DNA of 10,772 nt from Thiotrichaceae bacterium (GTDB taxonomy: Bacteria; Pseudomonadota; Gammaproteobacteria; Thiotrichales; Thiotrichaceae), in contig WGBH01000251.1 in the NCBI GenBank assembly GCA_015494435.1, positions 1-10,772 of the forward strand. Reading direction: 5' to 3'. The notes beneath the pieces were generated by a model. It saw only the letters and a list, made by a program, of their open reading frames with translations, had not been told where the DNA came from and did no database searches. Both the position numbers and the translations under genes were made by a program. Of this stretch, positions 1 to 6,076 are shown in pieces (position 1 is the stretch's first letter; the number at the start of each line of letters is the position of its first letter).

Positions 1-1
1 G

Positions 2-994
2 CAAGAAGCCCGTATAGCAGCAGAAGAAAAAGCAAAGGCTGAAAAACTTAGAATACTTAAAGAAAAAGAAAAAAAAATCGCTGAACGAGAAAAACAACAA
101 TTCATTCTACAAGAAAAAAAATTAAAACCAAAAGAACTGGCTAAGATTAAAGAGCGAAAGCGAGAACAGGATAGTTCGCTATCATCAATAAAAAGAGAGA
201 TTGAATTAGTCGTTTGGCATAATAATAGAGTAAAAAACAAGAAAGCCACTCAACAACAGGTGCTTCGTAAGCCGTACACGATAAAAAAGCAACAGCAACA
301 AAAAAAGCGAAAACAGACGCTACAGATAAAGGCTAAAAAACAAAAGGAAAAGCAACGTTTGGAGGCATTAGTCAGACAGCGTCGTGCAGAATTCGAGAGA
401 AATAAAAAACAAAAACAACAACAAAAAGTGGTGCAAACACCCAACACTAAGATAATTATTCCTGAAAATCGTTTACAACAACAACGACAAACACATCATC
501 ATATAAAAAAACAAGCGGACAAAAAAAGGCGCAATATGTTAGCTGAGTTAAAAAAACAACAACAAGATAAAATTAAAGCAAAAGATGCCAGACAAAGAAT
601 GAAACAAAAAACAGCTGTGCATCAATTAGTCGCCTATAGTAAAACCTTTCATCAACACGCTCGACAGCTTAAACAAAAATTAGAAGCGATTAATAAATTA
701 GACCAACGTTCAGATGCTTTTAATAACCCTGCCATAAAACGTCAACGCACCTTATTACAAGGGAAAGAAAGCATTATTAGAAAACGTTTGGATTCTCTTG
801 CTCGCTTGTATTCAGACAAACTAAAGCGACTTTGCTCTAGTGAAAAGATTTATCCCGTTATAGTAACTCGTTTTGATTCACTTGAACGTCTTGCCCAGTC
901 AATGATAGCACAACAACTACGGCACTGTTCACAGATTTCCTTTATCTCTTCTAAAGGTGTTTCAAAGATATTACTGCATCAGTATTTAAAATAG
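2..994 (+). CDS. Lys/Gln-rich coiled-coil protein, 3' part only
   Basis: The frame is open from the left edge to a TAG at 992-994, so at least 330 codons belong to a gene that begins upstream. I do not recognise the family. The first ~200 visible residues are almost entirely Lys, Gln, Glu, Arg and Ala, with runs such as KEKEKK and KKQKQQQQK, and no membrane segment or hydrophobic core; this suggests a long helical or coiled-coil, strongly basic region. The last ~120 residues are more balanced (Leu, Ile, Tyr and Ser appear) and may form a small folded C-terminal domain with two Cys. A GTG at 260 could in principle start a shorter product, but the same composition continues upstream in frame, so internal initiation is unlikely. 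The basic charge would fit nucleic-acid or envelope-polymer binding, but that is only inference. Composition bias makes homology searches prone to false hits. Confidence 0.7.
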   Translation, partial: QEARIAAEEKAKAEKLRILKEKEKKIAEREKQQFILQEKKLKPKELAKIKERKREQDSSLSSIKREIELVVWHNNRVKNKKATQQQVLRKPYTIKKQQQQKKRKQTLQIKAKKQKEKQRLEALVRQRRAEFERNKKQKQQQKVVQTPNTKIIIPENRLQQQRQTHHHIKKQADKKRRNMLAELKKQQQDKIKAKDARQRMKQKTAVHQLVAYSKTFHQHARQLKQKLEAINKLDQRSDAFNNPAIKRQRTLLQGKESIIRKRLDSLARLYSDKLKRLCSSEKIYPVIVTRFDSLERLAQSMIAQQLRHCSQISFISSKGVSKILLHQYLK

Positions 995-1035
995 TTTATA
1001 TTTTCACTCAATGGTATGGACTCCTCCCTTTTTTA

Positions 1036-1063
1036 CTCGTTTCCAAATGTATTTGGGAACAAG
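1036..1063. repeat. REP-like palindrome downstream of the coiled-coil gene
   Basis: CTCGTTTCCAAAT at 1036-1048 can pair with ATTTGGGAACAAG at 1051-1063 around a nominal 2-nt centre, with one mismatch and one G-T pair. It starts 41 nt after the stop of the upstream gene. No T-run follows on either strand, so it does not look like a standard intrinsic terminator. The shape resembles short intergenic palindromes (REP-like) often scattered in gammaproteobacterial genomes that carry RAYT transposases. Confidence 0.45.
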
Positions 1064-1174
1064 AGCAATGAAGGATTTTAACCCGACGAGGTTTATAACT
1101 AGGCTGTCGAACTGATTGTTCTTTATACATAAAAGCCATGATGTTGAGGTTTACAGGAATTACGTTTATTTAAC

Positions 1175-1209
1175 CCATCTACCCATAGATTTTCATCATG
1201 GGCAGATGG
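1175..1209 (+). promoter_or_regulatory. Hairpin just upstream of rluC
   Basis: CCATCTACCCAT (1175-1186) pairs with ATGGGCAGATGG (1198-1209), 11 of 12 positions, around an 11-nt loop. The hairpin ends 12 nt before the rluC ATG, over the region where a ribosome would load, and rluC has no clear Shine-Dalgarno sequence. It could be a translational control element, a transcript-end structure for the upstream gene, or another mobile palindrome. No T-run follows. The rest of the 995-1221 gap holds the palindrome at 1036-1063 and no promoter I can defend. Confidence 0.4.
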
Positions 1210-1221
1210 TAATATCAGCGC

Positions 1222-2205
1222 ATGACTGATAAACCCCATCGTGCAGAGCAATCCTCCCCCTCTGTAATAAAACAAAGTGTACGCTTTGTTACCGTAACCG
1301 AAGCCCATCAAGGACAACGTATTGATAATTTTTTAATGCGTGAACTTAAACATGTGCCTCGTTCTTATATTTATAGGATTTTGCGTAAAGGAGAGGTAAG
1401 AGTTGATAAAAAACGCGCCAAACCCACCAGAAAACTGCAAGCAGGTGAGTCGGTACGCATTCCTCCTATGGTGTTGCCAGAGAAAAAGCAGTCTAAGCAA
1501 GCACCGCAACAGTTACTAGAGCAATTGGAGCAGGCTGTTTTATTAGAAGATCAGGATTTGATTTTAATCAATAAACCAGCAGGTTTGGCAGTGCATGGTG
1601 GAACAGGCAGTCCTTATGGCTTAATCGAAGCTTTTCGCCAATTACGCCCAACGCTTCCCTTTGTTGAATTAGCACATCGTTTAGATAAAGATACCAGCGG
1701 TATTGTGCTACTGGCTAAAAATCGTAAGGCATTGCTTTCTTTGCATGACCTATTCAAATCAGGGAAAATTGATAAATATTATCAAACCTTGGTTTATGGA
1801 CAGTGGAAATCAGGCAGACAGCATGTTTGCAATACACTGGTGCGGGAGCGTGGCAGACAACAGAAAGTACAGGTACAAGCAGGTGGTAAAATAGCGGAAA
1901 GTATTTTTTATCCCAAAAAGAAGTTTAAACAAATGACGTTAATGGAAGTTAAACTATTAACAGGAAGAATGCATCAGATACGCACTCAGTTAGCAGAGTT
2001 AGATTTTCCTGTATTGGGCGATACGCAGTATGGTAATTTTGCTTTAAATCGAGAGCTTAAAAAAAGCATCGGTCTAAAACGGCTTTTTTTACATGCTTTT
2101 AAAATACACTTCAAACTGCCTCTTTCGGGTAAAACTTATCAACAAGAAATTCCTTTAGCAGAAGATTTACAGCAGGTTATTACTAATTTAAAGGCTGTAA
2201 AATAA
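1222..2205 (+). CDS. rluC: Ribosomal large subunit pseudouridine synthase C
   Basis: This RluA-family enzyme converts specific uridines of 23S rRNA to pseudouridine (positions 955, 2504 and 2580 in E. coli). The protein has 327 residues, close to the ~319 of E. coli RluC. An N-terminal S4 RNA-binding domain covers about residues 32-90 (QRIDNFL, then YRILRKGEVRV, then RIPP, all RluC-like). The catalytic domain follows, with NKPAGLAVHGG and the active-site motif HRLDKDTSG; D155 in HRLD is the catalytic aspartate. GRMHQIRTQLA and RLFLHA are further family blocks. The start is well bounded: an in-frame TAA lies at 1210-1212, and the next Met falls inside the S4 domain. There is no strong Shine-Dalgarno. 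It is first in a likely operon, with the HAD gene only 8 nt downstream. The E. coli neighbour rne is not seen here. Confidence 0.95.
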   Translation: MTDKPHRAEQSSPSVIKQSVRFVTVTEAHQGQRIDNFLMRELKHVPRSYIYRILRKGEVRVDKKRAKPTRKLQAGESVRIPPMVLPEKKQSKQAPQQLLEQLEQAVLLEDQDLILINKPAGLAVHGGTGSPYGLIEAFRQLRPTLPFVELAHRLDKDTSGIVLLAKNRKALLSLHDLFKSGKIDKYYQTLVYGQWKSGRQHVCNTLVRERGRQQKVQVQAGGKIAESIFYPKKKFKQMTLMEVKLLTGRMHQIRTQLAELDFPVLGDTQYGNFALNRELKKSIGLKRLFLHAFKIHFKLPLSGKTYQQEIPLAEDLQQVITNLKAVK

Positions 2206-2213
2206 ATCAATCT

Positions 2214-2882
2214 ATGAAAAAAAAATACCAACTGATTATTTTTGACTGGGATGGAACCTTACTGGACTCCACTGCACAGATTGTCAACTGTATGCAGTTA
2301 TCGATTACTGAAATGAAGGCAGAAGCACGTTCTGATACAAGCATATTAGATATTATTGGCTTAGGTTTGGAGGAAGCAATCGAAGTGCTTTATCCCCAAG
2401 CTACTGCTACTTTTATTGCTGAAATGGCAAATGTCTATCGTGATTTTTATTTATTTAAAGACAAAACGCCGAGTCCTTTATTTGCTGGTGTGGTGGATAT
2501 GCTGGATGAATTGCGACAAGATGGTTGTAATTTAGCCATTGCAACGGGAAAATCACGTCGAGGTTTGGATAAAGGTTTAAATGAAACGGGTTTATATGAT
2601 TACTTTCCCATTACGCGCTGTGCAGATGAAACACGTTCAAAACCTGATCCGCAGATGTTAAGTGAAATTTTAACGGATTATAATACCGATCATACTAGGG
2701 CCTTGATGATAGGTGACAGTGAATATGATTTACAAATGGCAAATAATGCTAAAATGGATAGCATCGCGGTTAGCTATGGCGTTCATAGTTTGCACCGTTT
2801 AATGCAACAAAAACCGATTACTCATAGTGATAGCGTAAAAGATATTTCAATAAAAATTAAGGAATTAAATGGAAAACAATAA
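2214..2882 (+). CDS. HAD-superfamily phosphatase, Gph-like
   Basis: A 222-residue haloacid dehalogenase-type hydrolase with a cap domain of subfamily IA. All four catalytic motifs are visible: DWDGT at 11-15 (nucleophile D11, acid/base D13), the threonine T111 in IATGK, K143 in RSKPDP, and GDSEYD at 167-172 for Mg2+ binding. The cap fills about residues 18-85. Such enzymes dephosphorylate small metabolites; phosphoglycolate is the classic substrate of the closest well-known family (Gph), but proteins in this rluC-sppA position are usually annotated only as HAD-IA hydrolases, so I leave the substrate open. The gene follows rluC by 8 nt and overlaps sppA by 14 nt, which points to one transcript and possible translational coupling. 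No obvious Shine-Dalgarno precedes the ATG. Confidence 0.9.
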   Translation: MKKKYQLIIFDWDGTLLDSTAQIVNCMQLSITEMKAEARSDTSILDIIGLGLEEAIEVLYPQATATFIAEMANVYRDFYLFKDKTPSPLFAGVVDMLDELRQDGCNLAIATGKSRRGLDKGLNETGLYDYFPITRCADETRSKPDPQMLSEILTDYNTDHTRALMIGDSEYDLQMANNAKMDSIAVSYGVHSLHRLMQQKPITHSDSVKDISIKIKELNGKQ

Positions 2883-3831
2883 GATGCAGACAGAAAGTCT
2901 GCAAGCGATTCAATCATTAAAAGAAGTTGCACTTGCGGGTATTAAGGAACAACGCGCCTCTCGGCGTTGGAAAATATTTTTCATACTGATATTTGCCTTA
3001 ATGTCCTTTTTATTTATGATGACCATCAAAACCATTTCAACGGTTAAAGATTCACGCTTTACTATGGCAGACCAATACACCGCGCTGATTGAAATTAAGG
3101 GGATTATTATGCCCGATGCAGACGTTAGCGCAAAAAATATCATACCTGCGTTGCAAGAAGCGTTTGCGGATAAGAAAGTCAAAGGCATTATTCTCCAATG
3201 TAATACACCAGGAGGGAGTCCTGTTCAATCTAGCCTTATTTACGATGAAATTATGCGTTTACGTCGCTTGTATAAAGATAAACCTATTTATGCGGTTGCT
3301 GAAGATTTATGTGCATCAGGTGGTTATTTTATTGTCTCTGCAACCGAGAAAATTTATGCAAATCCTTCGACCTTAATTGGCTCAATAGGGGTACGAATGC
3401 AATCTTTTGGTTTAGTTGAAGTGATGAAAAAGATTGGTATTGAAAGTCGTGAAATGACAGCGGGCAAATATAAGGCCTTGATTGACCCTTTTAAACCTAG
3501 AACCCCTGAAGCAGAAAGCCATATTAGAAAAATGCTTAAAACAACGCACGAACATTTTATCACTGCGGTAAAAAAAGGGCGTGGGGATCGTTTAAAAGAT
3601 AATGAGGATATTTTTAGTGGTTTATTCTGGACGGGTAAAGATGCTAAAGAACTAGGGATTATTGATGATTTTGGCAGTATCGAATCAGTTGCACGCGATA
3701 TCTTTAAAGCAAAAACCATTATTAATTTCACCCCTAAAAAGACATTATTAGATAAATTATCGAATCGCGTAGGCGTTTCTATTAGCAATTACTTATTACA
3801 AAGTGATTTGCCTCAAACGGTACTTTATTAG
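2869..3831 (+). CDS. sppA: Signal peptide peptidase SppA, short S49 form
   Basis: An inner-membrane serine protease that degrades cleaved signal peptides and other membrane-embedded peptides. It has 320 residues, the single-domain form, unlike the ~618-residue duplicated E. coli enzyme. A basic, cytoplasmic N-terminus precedes one membrane anchor at about 36-53, then the S49 domain. Visible blocks are NTPGGSP (112-118), CASGGYF with the likely nucleophile S150, SIGV (172-175), and AGKYKALIDPF with the likely general base K202; the 52-residue Ser-Lys spacing matches the B. subtilis SppA dyad S147/K199 as I recall it. The start at 2869 has TAAGGA (2858-2863) five nt upstream and overlaps the end of the HAD gene; an in-frame ATG at 2884 is possible but has poorer spacing. 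Probably the last gene of the rluC-HAD-sppA operon, or co-transcribed with the membrane protein 62 nt downstream. Confidence 0.93.
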   Translation: MENNKMQTESLQAIQSLKEVALAGIKEQRASRRWKIFFILIFALMSFLFMMTIKTISTVKDSRFTMADQYTALIEIKGIIMPDADVSAKNIIPALQEAFADKKVKGIILQCNTPGGSPVQSSLIYDEIMRLRRLYKDKPIYAVAEDLCASGGYFIVSATEKIYANPSTLIGSIGVRMQSFGLVEVMKKIGIESREMTAGKYKALIDPFKPRTPEAESHIRKMLKTTHEHFITAVKKGRGDRLKDNEDIFSGLFWTGKDAKELGIIDDFGSIESVARDIFKAKTIINFTPKKTLLDKLSNRVGVSISNYLLQSDLPQTVLY

Positions 3832-3893
3832 CCTAATATGATTTAATATAAGCAACACTTTTTATCCTAATGGTCAAGGATGGCAGATAAAAT

Positions 3894-5468
3894 ATGACAA
3901 CAGAAGTAATCCAGCAATCAAAATCCTTTTCCTTGTGGCGATTAATTGCGAAAAACCCAGCAAGAAGTTTTATTATGCTTTTTTTGGTGGTGCTTTCTTC
4001 TATTTCTTTTTATACCACTTATGATGGTTTAGTTCGTTTTTCATACGGTAGCTTCGAACAGACTCCGACTGTTTTTATCGTGGTCTTGTTTTTGTTTGTT
4101 AGTGTATTGCAAGGGATGCTTCTCTTTTCTCTATTTGAAATGTTGCGTAGTCGCTTAGTGCTTAAATTCACTTGGTTACTTGTTTATATTGTCACAATGG
4201 GTGTTAGTGTCTTTTTTAGTTACAGTTTTTATTACAATCTATTTCGTGCTGACAGTTATGCCTTTGATAACTTCTCGGCACAATTATTAAGAGTTAAGAA
4301 CTCCGCTTTAGATTATCAGGATGCGTTTAAATCAGTTCAGGAAGATACGAGTAAGTTAGCAGCTTATTCACGTGCAAAAGCGAAGCAAGAAAGAGAACGG
4401 GGTGGAACTTGTGGTTATATCTCCCCGCCTAATTCAGGGCCACGAAGTCGTTATCGGGATAAAGAAGAACGTATTTTTAAAGCATTATCTAGTGATATTA
4501 CAGGATTATATAACTCGGTATCAGAAGATATTGTAGAGTTGGCAAAACTGATGGATGAATTTAATCAGAAAAAGATGTCAACGGATGATATTCAAAATGC
4601 AATGAATCGAACGGTACAACGTCTTAATAGTTATCAATCTAATGGTAATATTCTTAATTTAAAAACAACGCTACGCTCGCATATGTACGAAGGGCGTGTT
4701 ACTGATGGTATTGATTCATCCAACACCCCGATTACCTGTCCTGATGATAATATTGATATAAAAGGCACAGGTATTATTAAACAAATTGAGGGGTTACCAC
4801 GGGTTAAAGAAGTTAAATTATTTGATCCTAACAGTGACAAAGCGGTATTAACCCGTGCGCTTACTGTCTTTATGTCCATCCCAAAGGCAATTATCCCTAA
4901 CTCTTGGCTAAGCAATATGTTTGGTCAAAAGGCAACCGATGAAGCCGACGCAACCAAAATATCATCAATTGATTATGCGCCTCTCTTTTTAGGTGGCTTA
5001 ATCGATTTATTTATCTTTATTGTTGGTTTAGCAGATGGTATTGAAAACCAACGGCGTAGCTGGGGAGATCAAAAATACAAAGGACGTTATATTAATATTG
5101 ATGATATTCCCTCCTTTGCTCAAGTGGGTAATGGCTATCTCTTCTTGGATGATTTTCGTCAACATATTTATCGAAGTCGAACAGGTACGCATCTAGTCAT
5201 TCCAGCGACTATGAATCAGTTAAGCGCAGAACAACGCGGAGTACTTGATTTAGCAGAAGCATTAGAATCCGCTAAGCTGATTGCTCCGCCTAAATCACTG
5301 AATATAGAATTTTCACAACTACATAAAAGTATTCAAGCTTCATTGCTAGATGTGTATGAAGACGCAGAACAACGACTGTATACACGTTACACCTTACCTA
5401 AAAAATTATGGAATGAATTACAACAAGCTTATTATGCTTGGCATATTCATCATGAAATTCCAGATTAA
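3894..5468 (+). CDS. Unrecognised four-helix membrane protein with large loop
   Basis: I do not recognise this 524-residue protein. Hydrophobic segments lie at about 27-43, 59-81, 91-113 and 362-380. Basic residues flank the N-terminus (RLIAKNPAR), the 2-3 turn (RSRLVLK) and the stretch after helix 4 (NQRRSWGDQKYKGR); by the positive-inside rule this puts both termini in the cytoplasm and residues ~115-360 in the periplasm. That loop is helical and charged and contains a Gly/Pro-rich patch (GGTCGYISPPNSGPRSR, about 170-186). The only two cysteines, C173 and C282, both lie in it. The C-terminal ~140 residues look soluble. A possible AAGGA (3876-3880) sits 13 nt before the ATG, a long spacing. 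The reading frame and N-terminal topology are convincing; the function is open. Its position between sppA and murJ suggests an envelope role, but this is weak inference. Confidence 0.85.
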   Translation: MTTEVIQQSKSFSLWRLIAKNPARSFIMLFLVVLSSISFYTTYDGLVRFSYGSFEQTPTVFIVVLFLFVSVLQGMLLFSLFEMLRSRLVLKFTWLLVYIVTMGVSVFFSYSFYYNLFRADSYAFDNFSAQLLRVKNSALDYQDAFKSVQEDTSKLAAYSRAKAKQERERGGTCGYISPPNSGPRSRYRDKEERIFKALSSDITGLYNSVSEDIVELAKLMDEFNQKKMSTDDIQNAMNRTVQRLNSYQSNGNILNLKTTLRSHMYEGRVTDGIDSSNTPITCPDDNIDIKGTGIIKQIEGLPRVKEVKLFDPNSDKAVLTRALTVFMSIPKAIIPNSWLSNMFGQKATDEADATKISSIDYAPLFLGGLIDLFIFIVGLADGIENQRRSWGDQKYKGRYINIDDIPSFAQVGNGYLFLDDFRQHIYRSRTGTHLVIPATMNQLSAEQRGVLDLAEALESAKLIAPPKSLNIEFSQLHKSIQASLLDVYEDAEQRLYTRYTLPKKLWNELQQAYYAWHIHHEIPD

Positions 5469-5472
5469 TAGG

Positions 5473-5490
5473 AAGGGAGCATCCTTTATT
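5473..5490 (+). terminator. Possible weak terminator after the membrane protein
   Basis: AAGG (5473-5476) and CCTT (5483-5486) frame a 6-nt loop directly after the stop codon, followed by TTATTTTC. The stem is only 4-5 bp, so this is a weak candidate. The stronger hairpin at 5528-5554 may do this job instead. Confidence 0.25.
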
Positions 5491-5499
5491 TTCTAGTTG

Positions 5500-5524
5500 A
5501 CACTTTCTATATGTGAAGGAGTGT
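5500..5524 (+). repeat. Hairpin 1 of three in the 5469-5640 region
   Basis: ACACT-TTC (5500-5507) pairs with GAA-gg-AGTGT (5515-5524), giving an 8-bp stem with a two-nt bulge and a 7-nt loop. No clear tail of T follows. It is the first of three consecutive hairpins in this otherwise non-coding stretch. Confidence 0.35.
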
Positions 5525-5527
5525 TTG

Positions 5528-5563
5528 CTGGACGGGTTTTGTAAACCTATCCAGACCATTTTA
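5528..5563 (+). terminator. Hairpin 2, candidate transcription terminator
   Basis: CTGGA (5528-5532) pairs with TCCAG (5550-5554), and inside it GGTTT (5535-5539) pairs with AAACC (5543-5547) around a 3-nt loop; a symmetrical 2x2 internal loop separates the two helices. The sequence after it, ACCATTTTAA, has a short T-run displaced by four nt. It may end the transcript of the membrane-protein gene, 60 nt upstream. Confidence 0.4.
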
Positions 5564-5605
5564 AGCTTACTGTAAAGATTGAAGTATTTTGCTATTAGAA
5601 ACATT

Positions 5606-5630
5606 ACGACGGGGTAATCTACCTCGTCGT
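5606..5630. repeat. REP-like palindrome at the edge of the transposase relic
   Basis: ACGACGGGGTA (5606-5616) and TACCTCGTCGT (5620-5630) form an 11-bp stem, with one G-T pair and a 3-nt loop. It is not followed by a T-run on either strand. It abuts the point where recognisable transposase sequence begins. Nine bases of its right arm, ACCTCGTCG, recur inverted at 1084-1092 in the rluC upstream gap, and TACCTCGTC recurs at 5707-5715 inside the relic. Confidence 0.5.
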
Positions 5631-5631
5631 G

Positions 5632-5984
5632 TTAGGTGAAATAAAAAAAGCATTTTCAAAATCTATTCCAAGATTCCAAGAAATGAATATCGCGCTAAAA
5701 CAAGAGTACCTCGTCATAAAGATAGGATATGGCAATACCGATTTTGGGAGCATACAATTCGTAATGAATTAGATTATCAACGACATAGGGATTATTGTCA
5801 TTTTAGTCCCGTAAAACACCATTTAGTAAACAATGTAAAAGAGTGACCTTATTCAACATTTCATTCTTTGGTTAAAAAAGGTATTTATCCTAAAGAGTGA
5901 GGAGCGAATATTGTTTTAACTGCAGGAGAAAGAGATTGAGACTTTATATTGTCGGCTGGCGATGCGCGGATAGATTACACTTGA
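5632..5984 (+). pseudogene. Degenerate REP-associated tyrosine transposase (RAYT) relic
   Basis: Translation in two frames recovers the C-terminal half of an IS200-like Y1 transposase of the RAYT type. Frame one, 5638-5682, reads EIKKAFSKSIPRFQE. A shift at 5683-5684 moves to frame two from 5685, which reads YRAKTRVPRHKDRIWQYRF, then WEHTIRNELDYQRHRDY, CHFSPVKHHLV, and later PYSTFHSLVKKGIYP. The WEHTIR, HFSPVKHHLV and WPYSTFH-like blocks are characteristic of RAYTs. In-frame TGA codons at 5844-5846, 5898-5900 and 5937-5939 occupy positions where the family has Trp (E-W-PYS, E-W-G, RD-W). The N-terminal ~80 residues, with the HxH metal-binding motif, are absent: nothing upstream of 5632 resembles them. 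The element is therefore dead. REP-like palindromes flank it on both sides, as expected for this transposase group. Confidence 0.8.
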
Positions 5985-6018
5985 ATTTTAGCTTCCTACA
6001 ATGTGCATCTTAGCCGAC
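5951..6018. repeat. REP-like imperfect palindrome after the transposase relic
   Basis: GTCGGCT-ggc-GATGC (5951-5965) pairs with GCATC-tt-AGCCGAC (6005-6018): two helices of 7 and 5 bp with a small asymmetric internal loop. The 39-nt interior is long for a REP and may hold inserted or diverged sequence. GCGCGGATAG (5964-5973) also nearly matches the complement of CTACCGCGC (6019-6027), giving an interleaved A-B-A'-B' order in which two alternative pairings compete. It overlaps the end of the transposase relic. Confidence 0.5.
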
Positions 6019-6064
6019 CTACCGCGCTTCTTTCTCTGTCTTTATTTGGTACGATAAAAAAACT

Positions 6065-6070
6065 GGAGGT
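6065..6070 (+). promoter_or_regulatory. Shine-Dalgarno of the antitoxin-like gene
   Basis: GGAGGT lies six nt before the ATG at 6077, one of the best ribosome binding sites in the window. Its preservation suggests that the antitoxin frame was translated recently or still is. Confidence 0.7.
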
Positions 6071-6076
6071 AAAAAT

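Noticed and set aside
250..447. Cys/Phe-rich minus-strand frame
   Set aside because: The Cys/Phe/Leu composition is the complement of the Lys/Gln-rich codons of the coiled-coil gene, not a real protein.
1094..1129. TATAAC (1094) and TATACA (1124) as -10 promoter boxes for rluC
   Set aside because: Neither has a plausible -35 hexamer at 16-18 nt; such words are expected by chance in AT-rich DNA.
2910..3188. 92-codon minus-strand frame
   Set aside because: It is antisense to the sppA membrane anchor and early domain; hydrophobic composition is a by-product of the opposite strand.
3354..3788. 144-codon open frame on the minus strand
   Set aside because: It lies wholly inside sppA, whose catalytic motifs are clear on the + strand; the product has no recognisable domain. 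It is a shadow of the real gene.
5497..5502. Perfect TTGACA as a -35 promoter box
   Set aside because: No acceptable -10 hexamer lies 16-18 nt downstream, and the bases belong to a hairpin arm.
5685..5947. Whole-organism recoding of TGA as Trp, suggested by the transposase relic
   Set aside because: yegL ends with TGA, all intact genes use TGG for Trp, and the relic also has a frameshift and a missing N-terminus, so it is a pseudogene.
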